A program made the position numbers and the translations under genes. This document shows, one piece after another, positions 1 through 6,045 of a stretch of DNA of 9,769 bases. The first letter of the stretch is position 1. Each line of letters opens with the position of its first letter. Under the pieces are notes generated by a model. It did not search any database. It was given only the letters and a program-made list of their open reading frames with translations, and was not told the origin of the DNA. Location: assembly GCA_002396885.1 (NCBI GenBank), contig DGXY01000002.1, forward strand, positions 22,244-32,012, read 5' to 3'. The DNA comes from Akkermansiaceae bacterium UBA5020 (GTDB taxonomy: Bacteria; Verrucomicrobiota; Verrucomicrobiia; Verrucomicrobiales; DEV007).

Positions 1-34
1 CGCCGCGGTTGGCGATGAGGACTTTGGTGAGCAT
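1..34 (-). CDS. Biotin-dependent urea/guanidine carboxylase, N-terminal fragment (cut by window edge)
   Basis: Only the first 11 codons are inside the window. They read MLTKVLIANRG, which is the classic start of a biotin carboxylase domain (the KVLIANRGE strand of the ATP-grasp fold). The gene begins 10 bp after the stop of the upstream DUF1989 gene, on the same strand. In known clusters, paired DUF1989 'urea carboxylase-associated' genes directly precede the urea carboxylase or guanidine carboxylase gene, so that is the most likely identity. The enzyme would carboxylate guanidine (or urea) using ATP, bicarbonate and biotin. Acetyl-CoA or pyruvate carboxylase starts look alike, and the fragment alone cannot exclude them. 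The context makes the call. There is no Shine-Dalgarno. The start is preceded by TTTCCTGAC, exactly as at the 238-aa gene upstream. Confidence 0.72.
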   Translation of the reverse strand, partial: MLTKVLIANRG

Positions 35-44
35 GTCAGGAAAA

Positions 45-677
45 TCAGTCCCAGATCAGCACTTCGACGGGCGTGGGATTGTAGGCGTTGCAGGGATTGT
101 TGAGCTGCGGACAGTTTGAGATGAGGGCGATGACATCGCGCTCGGCGCGCATCTCGACGTGGCGCCCGGGAGCGGAGATTCCGTCGGCGAAGGTGAGCCC
201 GCCTTCGGGGGTGACGGGCACGTTCATGAAAAAGTTGATGTTGCAGGTGATGTCGCGCTTGCCAAGGCCGTGGCCCCATTCGTGAACGCCGCAGAGGAAG
301 CTGTCGCGGCAGGCGTGCATGGGCTCGCGGTCGAAGTCGTAGCGCATCGTGTTCGACTCGCGCGAACAGGCGCCGCCGAGGGTGTCGTGGCGTCCGCAGG
401 TGTCGTCGATGATGGTGAGGAGCGCGTTACCCTCCGAGGACATCAGGACGGTGCCGGTGGTAAGGTAGAGCGCGCCCTGGATGCGGATCGTGACGTCGGC
501 GGAGTAGCGGTCGGAGGGATCGTGCGCGTCGTAGAAAAGGGTGTCGGCGGCCTGGTTCCCCTCGAGATCGACGATGCGAAAACGCTGCCCTTGGCGGATG
601 AGCCGGCTCCAGTGGTCCCCCGCGGGGATGACCTTCCGGTAAACGGCGTCGTTGGGATCGGTGACTCGGGTGCTCAT
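45..677 (-). CDS. Urea carboxylase-associated protein 1-like (DUF1989), probable carboxyguanidine deiminase subunit
   Basis: This 210-aa protein is a DUF1989 member of the urea carboxylase-associated type, at the usual length for the shorter of the two paired families. Visible family motifs are DLEGNQAADTLFY (37-49), DDTCGRHDTLGG with nearby Cys (91-105), HGLGKRDITCNINFF (136-150) and SNCPQLNNPCNAYNPTPV (187-204). The conserved Cys and His are candidates for metal or catalytic residues. Homologous pairs were long annotated for urea breakdown. They have been shown to form a heteromeric carboxyguanidine deiminase (CgdAB), which converts carboxyguanidine to allophanate between guanidine carboxylase and allophanate hydrolase. 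The gene lies between its 238-aa partner and a carboxylase, all on the minus strand. Its ATG overlaps the TGA of a possible six-codon leader ORF (see 674-694), and a large hairpin lies just upstream. Family assignment is strong. The choice of guanidine over urea is inferred. Confidence 0.88.
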   Translation of the reverse strand: MSTRVTDPNDAVYRKVIPAGDHWSRLIRQGQRFRIVDLEGNQAADTLFYDAHDPSDRYSADVTIRIQGALYLTTGTVLMSSEGNALLTIIDDTCGRHDTLGGACSRESNTMRYDFDREPMHACRDSFLCGVHEWGHGLGKRDITCNINFFMNVPVTPEGGLTFADGISAPGRHVEMRAERDVIALISNCPQLNNPCNAYNPTPVEVLIWD

Positions 678-694
678 GGTGGGTTCAGTCTCAT
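674..694 (-). other. Possible six-codon leader ORF (MRLNPP) coupled to the DUF1989 gene
   Basis: On the minus strand, an ATG at 694 opens the short frame MRLNPP-stop. Its TGA overlaps the ATG of the 210-aa DUF1989 gene as ATGA. It is preceded by AGGAGG about 7 nt upstream, the only well-spaced Shine-Dalgarno I found before any candidate start in this window. The Shine-Dalgarno is part of an inverted repeat that may be a dispersed element, so the arrangement may be coincidental. Confidence 0.3.
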
Positions 695-776
695 CCTCTT
701 ACCTCCTACTCATACTCGGAGTTTGGAGGCCGAGGGACGTTCGTTTTTGAGTAGGAGTAGGAGGTAAGAGTATGAG
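690..776 (-). repeat. Large inverted repeat of GAGTAx hexamers, strong hairpin
   Basis: The arms at 690-717 and 749-776 match as reverse complements at 26 of 28 positions and are separated by a 31-nt loop. Each arm is built from GAGTAT/GAGTAG-like units around a central GGAGGTAAGAG. On the minus-strand mRNA, the first arm contains TTACCTCCT and the second contains AGGAGGTAA, so the stem would bury that Shine-Dalgarno-like sequence. It lies in the 129-bp gap between the two DUF1989 genes. It may be a REP/BIME-like dispersed repeat, an mRNA-processing hairpin or a translational control element. The sequence alone does not decide. Confidence 0.85.
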
Positions 777-806
777 TATGAGAACATTTGGCTGTAGTGT
801 CAGGGT

Positions 807-1523
807 TCAGGCGCGCAGCGCGTAATAATCCTGCGTGTTCTGCCAGGCTCGCCAGTTCTCTGGGCGGGAGTTGAGGCAGAGATCATCTGACAAGGTTGGT
901 TCTGCTGGAAAGACGGTGATCTTCACGGGCTTCGGCGAGTAGACCGGGTTGGGATCGAGGGGATGTTGGCAGTTGGTCAGGACGACGAGCGAATCCATTT
1001 CGAGGCGCAGATCGATCTCCGCTCCGGCGGGCGAAGCGCCGCTGAGGTAGGTGAGTTTGCCAGCCTCGTCGGCGACAACCTTGGAAAAGAAGTTCAGGTT
1101 CGGGACGAGATCACGTTTGCCGAGTCCATGCTTCCCGAGCTCGATTAGGAAGTTGTCGCGGGCGTTGCGATGGAAGCCGTTGCGGGCCTGCTGGTAGGTG
1201 AGCTCGCCGTATTTTTCCCGCACCAGCTTCGCGTCGGAGCAGCCGCAGACGGTGTCGTGCCAGCCCGCTGTGTCGCGAACGATGGAGGCGAAGAGACGGC
1301 CCATGTCCGAATGCAGGCAATGACCCTCGGTGAGCTGGAAGGTGTGCTGGCCCTTGAGTGTGTCGGGCATGTTATAGCGCTCGACCGGTTCGGCAGCGTT
1401 GTAGAAAAGGGCGCAGACATTGGCACCGCCCTCGAGGTCGTTGAGGCGCAGAAGTTTCCCGCGGCTGATGGTCTGCGACCACATGCCGCCGCCGGGAAGG
1501 ATTCGTTCGTAGAGGACGTTCAT
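807..1523 (-). CDS. Urea carboxylase-associated protein 2-like (DUF1989), probable carboxyguanidine deiminase subunit
   Basis: This 238-aa protein is the longer partner of the DUF1989 pair. Motifs parallel those of the 210-aa partner: GGGMWSQTI (11-19), DLEGGANVCALFYN (29-42), DTAGWHDTVCGCS (84-96), GLGKRDLVPNLNFF (133-146) and NCQHPLDPNPVYSPKPV (184-200). It has the family's C-terminal extension, RPENWRAWQNTQDYY (220-234), which the shorter partner lacks. In characterised systems the two proteins together deiminate carboxyguanidine to allophanate in the cytoplasm. The start is 18 bp after the stop of the NikR-like regulator gene, so the two are probably co-transcribed. The start lacks a Shine-Dalgarno and has TTTCCTGAC immediately before ATG, the same 12 bases as at the carboxylase start. 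Family membership is clear. The substrate is inferred from homology. Confidence 0.88.
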   Translation of the reverse strand: MNVLYERILPGGGMWSQTISRGKLLRLNDLEGGANVCALFYNAAEPVERYNMPDTLKGQHTFQLTEGHCLHSDMGRLFASIVRDTAGWHDTVCGCSDAKLVREKYGELTYQQARNGFHRNARDNFLIELGKHGLGKRDLVPNLNFFSKVVADEAGKLTYLSGASPAGAEIDLRLEMDSLVVLTNCQHPLDPNPVYSPKPVKITVFPAEPTLSDDLCLNSRPENWRAWQNTQDYYALRA

Positions 1524-1541
1524 GTCAGGAAAGAAAAGGTC

Positions 1542-2006
1542 TCATCTGTAGCCGTTGCGGCCGTGAATCGGCGGGATGAGGGCTGAGGAAATGGTGAGTT
1601 TGCCCGAGCGGACGCCCTTGCAGGTGATGAGCTCGTCCGCGATCGCCTTAAGCCGCGAGGCGGGGCCCTGCACCAAGATGACCTCCATCGTGTGGTTGTC
1701 CTCGAGGAGGACGTGCTGCTTGCTGATCACCTCGGCGATGTGCGAGCGCTCGATCTCAGCGAGGGCCTGGAGAAGGCCAGGCTTCGACTCGTCGTAGAAG
1801 AGCGTGATCGTCCCGGCCATGACCCGGTCGCCGTGATCCTGGTAGTGGTCGGTGAGACTCTGGTGGATCATCTCTGAGATCGCCTGCGAACGGTTCTCGA
1901 AGCCCCGGGCGACCACGAGCCGGTCGAGCTCGTCAAAGACGGCGGGTGGCAGGGAAACGCTGATGCGCTTCACTCCGGGACCGCGGCTGCTTGCTTGTTC
2001 GCTCAT
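1542..2006 (-). CDS. NikR-like ribbon-helix-helix regulator with degenerate metal site
   Basis: The protein has 154 aa in two domains. Residues about 13-50 (VKRISVSLPPAVFDELDRLV... NRSQAISEMI) are a CopG-type ribbon-helix-helix DNA-binding domain. Residues about 63-142 match the NikR ACT-like tetramerisation domain, including MEVILVQG and GVRSGKLTIS. Aligned by eye to E. coli NikR, the nickel ligands His76, His87, His89 and Cys95 become Arg87, His98, Leu100 and Thr106. Only one ligand is kept, so square-planar nickel binding is unlikely. I chose ATG 2006 because the ribbon-helix-helix domain starts shortly after it. The frame stays open far upstream only as antisense to the sulfatase gene. 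It is the first gene of the guanidine/urea operon and probably its local regulator, sensing something other than nickel. A candidate operator overlaps its translation start. Confidence 0.87.
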   Translation of the reverse strand: MSEQASSRGPGVKRISVSLPPAVFDELDRLVVARGFENRSQAISEMIHQSLTDHYQDHGDRVMAGTITLFYDESKPGLLQALAEIERSHIAEVISKQHVLLEDNHTMEVILVQGPASRLKAIADELITCKGVRSGKLTISSALIPPIHGRNGYR

Positions 2007-2007
2007 T

Positions 2008-2041
2008 TTGGTAATAATTTCCTTAGCATAAGTAATACCAA
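2008..2041. promoter_or_regulatory. Candidate operator for the NikR-like regulator
   Basis: The inverted repeat TTGGTA (2008-2013) and TACCAA (2036-2041) has a 22-bp spacer. Extending each arm to 9 bp leaves one mismatch. The left arm begins 1 bp from the regulator's start codon, and the site lies in the 120-bp divergent region shared with the sulfatase gene. NikR proteins bind widely spaced palindromic half-sites, but the spacing here is longer than in E. coli NikR sites. I see no convincing sigma-70 boxes in this gap. Confidence 0.35.
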
Positions 2042-2126
2042 GTTGCCGAATCGTCGGAGATTTTCCGGTAAATCGCGCTCGTCTGCCAGCAACGTCCTCG
2101 ATTCGGGAGGGTTTCTTTACCCCGTG

Positions 2127-3602
2127 ATGATCCGAACTTCTTTCGCCGCTCTCGTTTTCCTTTTTCTCCAAGCTAGCGCCACCGCCGCAGACCGCCCGAA
2201 CGTGATCTTCATTCTCGCCGACGATCTGGGCTACACCGATCTCGGCTGCCAGCGCAGCGGCTACTACGAGACTCCCGCGATCGACCTTCTTGCCGCGGAG
2301 GGGATGCGTTTCACGAACCACCATCACGCGCAGAATTGCCAGCCGACCCGCGCCGCCCTGATGAGCGGCCAATACGGCGCGCGGACCGGGGTCTACACCG
2401 TCGGTGGGATCGATCGATTCGACTGGAGCCAACGCCCGCTGCGACCGGTCGAGAATGTGACTTCTCTGCCGCTGGACCTCGTCACCATCGCCGAATCCCT
2501 GAAGTCGGCCGGCTATGCCACGGCGATGTTCGGGAAGTGGCACCTCGGCGAAAAGGATGCCTACCATCCCGCGAAACGCGGTTTCGACGAGGCGATCGTT
2601 TCCAGTGGAAAGCACTTCAACTTCACCACCAATCCGCCGGTCGAGGTTCCCGAGGGCCTCTATCTCGCCGACTTTCTCACCGACAAGGCCGAGGACTTCA
2701 TCCGGAGGAAGAAGGATGAGCCGTTTTTCCTCTACCTGCCACATTTCGGCGTGCACTCGCCCTACCAAGCGAAGCAGGAGTTGATCGAGCATTTCAAAAA
2801 GAAAGCCCCGGCCGGTGGTCACCACGATCCAGTCTACGCCGCGATGATCGCGAGCGTGGACGAGAGCGTCGGGCGCATTCTCGCCCTGCTCGAGGAGTTG
2901 GAGCTGGCGGAAAACACCATCGTCGTCTTCTCGAGCGACAACGGGGGCGTGGGGGGCTACACCCGCGAAGGCATCAAGCAGGGAGGTGACGTGACCGACA
3001 ACGCCCCCCTCCGCTCGGGTAAGGGCAGCCAGCATGAGGGTGGCACCCGCGTTCCTCTCATCATGCGTTGGCCGGGCGTGGCGAAGGCGGGTTCGACCTG
3101 CGACACTCCGACGATCCATGTGGACCTGCCCGCCACCTTCCTCGAAATGACCGGCGCCCCGGCTCCCGATCAGGCAAGAGACGGGGAAAGCCTCGTCGCC
3201 TTGCTCAAGGATCCTGCCGCTGCCCTGAAGCGAACCGCGATCTACCAGCACATGCCCGGCTATCTTGGCGCCGGCAAGGACTCGTGGCGGACCACCCCGG
3301 TCGGCGTGATTCAGGAGGGCGATTGGAAGCTGATGGAGTTTTTCGAAGACGGTCGGCTCGAGCTCTATGATCTCGCCTCGGACCTCGGCGAGACGAAGAA
3401 CTTGGCCTCCGCCAACCCAGACAAAACCGCTGAATTGCATACAAAACTAAAAATCTGGCGCGCGGAAACCGGGGCGGCAATGCCGACCCCGAACTCCGGG
3501 GCATCAACGGGTTCCGCCGAGGAGAAGGGCGCGAAAAAGAAGGGCGAAGGCAAGGGAAAGGGGAAAGGAAAGGGCAAGGTCAAATCCCAGGCGAAAGCCT
3601 GA
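2127..3602 (+). CDS. Exported formylglycine-dependent sulfatase (S1 family) with Lys/Gly-rich tail
   Basis: This 491-aa protein begins with a signal peptide (MIRTSFAALVFLFLQASATA, then ADRPN), so it acts in the periplasm or outside the cell. It hydrolyses sulfate esters, probably on sulfated carbohydrates; the exact substrate is not visible. Sulfatase motifs are ADDLGYTDLG (31-40, metal Asp32/Asp33), CQPTR (71-75, Cys71 being the formylglycine precursor), GKWHLG (136-141), His210, FSSDNGG (268-274, metal Asp271/Asn272) and SGKGSQHEGG with Lys299 and His303. Residues 467-491 form a lysine/glycine-rich tail. I chose ATG 2127 because it gives a clean signal peptide. An in-frame ATG at 1995 would add 44 polar residues and overlap the divergent regulator gene. 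No Shine-Dalgarno lies at normal distance. Confidence 0.93.
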   Translation: MIRTSFAALVFLFLQASATAADRPNVIFILADDLGYTDLGCQRSGYYETPAIDLLAAEGMRFTNHHHAQNCQPTRAALMSGQYGARTGVYTVGGIDRFDWSQRPLRPVENVTSLPLDLVTIAESLKSAGYATAMFGKWHLGEKDAYHPAKRGFDEAIVSSGKHFNFTTNPPVEVPEGLYLADFLTDKAEDFIRRKKDEPFFLYLPHFGVHSPYQAKQELIEHFKKKAPAGGHHDPVYAAMIASVDESVGRILALLEELELAENTIVVFSSDNGGVGGYTREGIKQGGDVTDNAPLRSGKGSQHEGGTRVPLIMRWPGVAKAGSTCDTPTIHVDLPATFLEMTGAPAPDQARDGESLVALLKDPAAALKRTAIYQHMPGYLGAGKDSWRTTPVGVIQEGDWKLMEFFEDGRLELYDLASDLGETKNLASANPDKTAELHTKLKIWRAETGAAMPTPNSGASTGSAEEKGAKKKGEGKGKGKGKGKVKSQAKA

Positions 3603-3678
3603 TCCATGAGCGGTCCGCATCGCGCGCTGCCGGTCAATTCATTTGCAATGGGCGGGAATCTGCTGGTTCATTGTCGCG

Positions 3679-5214
3679 ATGGAAGAAAACCCTTTTCGAG
3701 AAGCCGACCTCAGTCTCCGGAATCACCCGGAGTCATGCATTCTCGTGATCTTTGGAGCCACCGGGGACCTCACCCACCGCAAGCTCATCCCCGCGCTTTA
3801 CAACCTCGCCGCCGACGGCGATCTGCCGGCGGGACTCCGCGTCGTCGGCGTCGCCCGCCGCGAGAAATCGGACGAGGAATTCCGCAAGGGACTCGAGGAA
3901 TTGAACAAGGAAGTCTCGCGCCAAGGCCACAACGACGATCTCTGGGCGCGTTTTTCGCAGAACATCAGCTACCACACGAGCGAATTCAGCGATCATGAAG
4001 GTTACCTCGCCCTGAAAACGCGGCTCGACGAGATGGAGGCCGAGGGAGCCAGCCCGAACCGGCTTTATTACCTTGCCTCGGCGCCCGAGTTCTTCGACGA
4101 CATCCTCCTCCACCTCCGCCAGTCGGGCCTGAACCATGCGGAGAACGGCTGGTGCCGCGCTGTCGTCGAGAAACCCTTCGGAACCGACCTCGCGACGGCC
4201 CAGCACCTCAACGAGGTCGTCAACGACACCTTCGCCGAGGAGCACACCTACCGCATCGACCACTACCTCGGCAAAGAGACCGCGCAGAACATCATGGTGC
4301 TGCGCTTCGCCAACCAACTCTTCGAGGTGCTGTGGAACAACCGTTTCATCGATCACGTCCAGATCACCTGCGCCGAGCATCTCGGCATGGAAGGCGGCCG
4401 CGGCGGCTATTACGACAAGTCGGGTGCCCTCCGCGATATGGTGCAGAACCACCTCCTCCAGCTCCTCAGCCTCGTCGCGATGGAGCCACCCGCCGACCTT
4501 TCCGCCGACGGGGTGCGCGATGAAAAGGTGAAGGTTCTGAAATGTCTGCGCCCGTTCCGCCACGTCGACGACGTCGCCGCCAACGTCGTGCGGGCCCAAT
4601 ACACCTCCGGAACCGTCAACGGCACCGAGGTGCCGGGCTATCGCCGTGAGGACCGCGTCAATCCCGGGTCCATGACCGAGAGCTACGTCGCCCTGAAGAT
4701 CATGATCGACAACTGGCGCTGGGCCGGGGTGCCGTTTTACATGCGCATGGGGAAACGTCTTCCCCGCAAGGGCACCGAGATCTCGATCCATTTCAAGGAT
4801 GCCCCCAAGGTGCTTTTTAATGCCGCCCCGGGCTCCGAGGCGATGCCGGGGAACGTCCTCGTCATCCGCATCCAGCCGAACGAAGGCATCTCCCTCGGGA
4901 TTCGTTCCAAGCGCCCCGGGCCGGCCGCGACCCTTCAGGCGGTGAAGATGGATTTCCTCTACCAGACCAGTTTCGGCAAGGGCAGTCCGGAGGCCTACGA
5001 GCGGCTCCTCCTCGACGCGATGGCCGGAGATGCGACCCTGTTTGCCCGAAAGGACGAGGTCGAGACCGCTTGGCACTACGTCGATCAGATCGAGGACGCG
5101 TGGCACCAGTCCGCCCATCCTCCCAAGATGGCCGAATACCCGGCCGGATCCTGGGGGCCGAAGGAAGCGGACGAACTCCTCAACCAGAGCGGTCACGAAT
5201 GGCGGCGACTTTGA
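3679..5214 (+). CDS. zwf: Glucose-6-phosphate 1-dehydrogenase
   Basis: This 511-aa protein has the full length expected of bacterial G6PD. It oxidises glucose-6-phosphate to 6-phosphogluconolactone with NADP+ (or NAD+) as the first step of the oxidative pentose phosphate pathway, in the cytoplasm. The N-terminal dinucleotide-binding motif is FGATGDLTHRKLIPALY (25-41), the EKPFGTD motif is at 164-170, and the active-site signature RIDHYLGKE is at 192-200 with catalytic His195 and Lys199. I chose ATG 3679, which puts the nucleotide-binding strand close to the N-terminus as is usual. An upstream in-frame ATG at 3643 adds 12 atypical residues. It lies 76 bp after the sulfatase stop with no clear terminator between them, and its last 16 bases overlap the next gene's proposed start. 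No pgl or gnd is beside it. Confidence 0.96.
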   Translation: MEENPFREADLSLRNHPESCILVIFGATGDLTHRKLIPALYNLAADGDLPAGLRVVGVARREKSDEEFRKGLEELNKEVSRQGHNDDLWARFSQNISYHTSEFSDHEGYLALKTRLDEMEAEGASPNRLYYLASAPEFFDDILLHLRQSGLNHAENGWCRAVVEKPFGTDLATAQHLNEVVNDTFAEEHTYRIDHYLGKETAQNIMVLRFANQLFEVLWNNRFIDHVQITCAEHLGMEGGRGGYYDKSGALRDMVQNHLLQLLSLVAMEPPADLSADGVRDEKVKVLKCLRPFRHVDDVAANVVRAQYTSGTVNGTEVPGYRREDRVNPGSMTESYVALKIMIDNWRWAGVPFYMRMGKRLPRKGTEISIHFKDAPKVLFNAAPGSEAMPGNVLVIRIQPNEGISLGIRSKRPGPAATLQAVKMDFLYQTSFGKGSPEAYERLLLDAMAGDATLFARKDEVETAWHYVDQIEDAWHQSAHPPKMAEYPAGSWGPKEADELLNQSGHEWRRL

Positions 5215-6014
5215 GCCGACGGGGCCGCATCACTGCCTTCGGAGCGTTTCTTGCCTTTGCCCCCCCGGTGTCGGCCGAAGAAACGGCCGCTCCAGCGAAA
5301 GCTCCGGCAACGCCGGATCCTCCCGCACCACCCGCCCCCCTCATCCTGAAAAAGTTCGCGGCCGACGTCTTCGATCTCGACCAGTTCACCCTGCAGATCC
5401 CGATCGACGACGATGGCGACGGCATCTCCGATGTCGTGAAGATGCCCCTGCTCAGAAACTTCGAGGATCCCGCCTTTTTCCACATCGACAAGCTGGGCGA
5501 AGCGATCGTCTTCCGCACCCGGCGGGGCGATGCGCGGATGGAGGGAGTGACGCATCCGCGCTGCGAGATGCGCGAGCTGAAAAAGGGCACCGAAGAACCC
5601 GCCTCGTGGAGCACGAAAAATGGCCAGGTGCACCACTTCTCGACGACGCTTGCCTTCACCCGCCTGCCCGAAGACGGCGCTCCGGTGACGGCCGTTTCGG
5701 TCTGGGGAGAACAGGGCGAAGTCCTCGCGGTGCGGCACGAAAAGGGGAAAGTCGTGATGTCCCGGATGGGAATGGAGCCCTTCGTCTTTGAGGAACCCTA
5801 CGTCGCGGGAACGCCGTTCGACTTCATGATCCTCCTCGACAAAGGCCGGGTGCGCCTGCTGCGTGAGATGAAGCCCATCGCCGCATGGCCGCTGCAAGCG
5901 GAAGGGCTCCATTTCCGTGTCGGCGTCGTCTACGAAGCCGAAGTCCCGGAAATCGGCGATCCCAAATCGACGGCCGAGGTCACGATCTGGAAACTCTACC
6001 TCACCCACAAGTGA
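5199..6014 (+). CDS. Exported alginate-lyase-like (PL7) protein with altered catalytic residues
   Basis: The protein has 271 aa with an N-terminal signal-like segment (RRGRITAFGAFLAFAPPVSA, 7-26), a Pro/Ala linker (about 29-48) and one domain resembling polysaccharide lyase family 7 (alginate lyase 2, jelly roll). Similarity rests on spaced motifs: LQIPIDDDGDGISDVVKMPLL (65-85), PRCEMREL (120-127, versus the family's RSELRE), VSVWGE (166-171, versus QIHGE) and HFRVG (238-242, versus YFKAG). By this alignment the catalytic Gln and His are Ser167 and Trp169, and the Tyr motif starts with His238. The fold is therefore likely but lyase activity is doubtful; it may bind glycans instead. Two starts are plausible: ATG 5199, overlapping zwf by 16 bp, and TTG 5211, with a 4-bp TTGA overlap. 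No specific substrate can be named. Confidence 0.68.
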   Translation: MAATLSRRGRITAFGAFLAFAPPVSAEETAAPAKAPATPDPPAPPAPLILKKFAADVFDLDQFTLQIPIDDDGDGISDVVKMPLLRNFEDPAFFHIDKLGEAIVFRTRRGDARMEGVTHPRCEMRELKKGTEEPASWSTKNGQVHHFSTTLAFTRLPEDGAPVTAVSVWGEQGEVLAVRHEKGKVVMSRMGMEPFVFEEPYVAGTPFDFMILLDKGRVRLLREMKPIAAWPLQAEGLHFRVGVVYEAEVPEIGDPKSTAEVTIWKLYLTHK

Positions 6015-6045
6015 GGAAGGGTAGCTCCCGGAACCTGACATTCGC

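Noticed and set aside
1995..2126. N-terminal extension of the sulfatase from an upstream ATG
   Set aside because: It would add 44 polar residues before a normal signal peptide and overlap the regulator's start and its candidate operator.
2007..2126. A guanidine-II (mini-ykkC) riboswitch in the regulator's leader
   Set aside because: Two ACGA sequences occur on the minus strand, but only the one in CCGACGATTCGG has any stem (4 bp). The other cannot form the required ACGR-capped hairpin. A covariance-model search would be decisive.
1542..3440. A 632-aa minus-strand open frame that includes the NikR-like protein at its C-terminus
   Set aside because: The first 478 codons are antisense to the sulfatase gene and show no recognisable domain. 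The real regulator gene begins at ATG 2006, just before its ribbon-helix-helix domain.
3733..5196. A 487-aa minus-strand open frame opposite zwf
   Set aside because: It is a shadow frame created by GC-rich third positions. The plus strand carries unmistakable G6PD motifs throughout.
5193..6041. A 282-aa minus-strand open frame opposite the PL7-like gene
   Set aside because: The product is rich in Arg, His, Gly and Asp with no domain, typical of antisense to a GC-rich gene. The plus-strand frame has a signal peptide and PL7 motifs.
6015..6045. A bidirectional terminator between the PL7-like gene and folP
   Set aside because: The best pairing is only 3-4 bp (GGG/CCC) with internal mismatches and no T-run on either strand.
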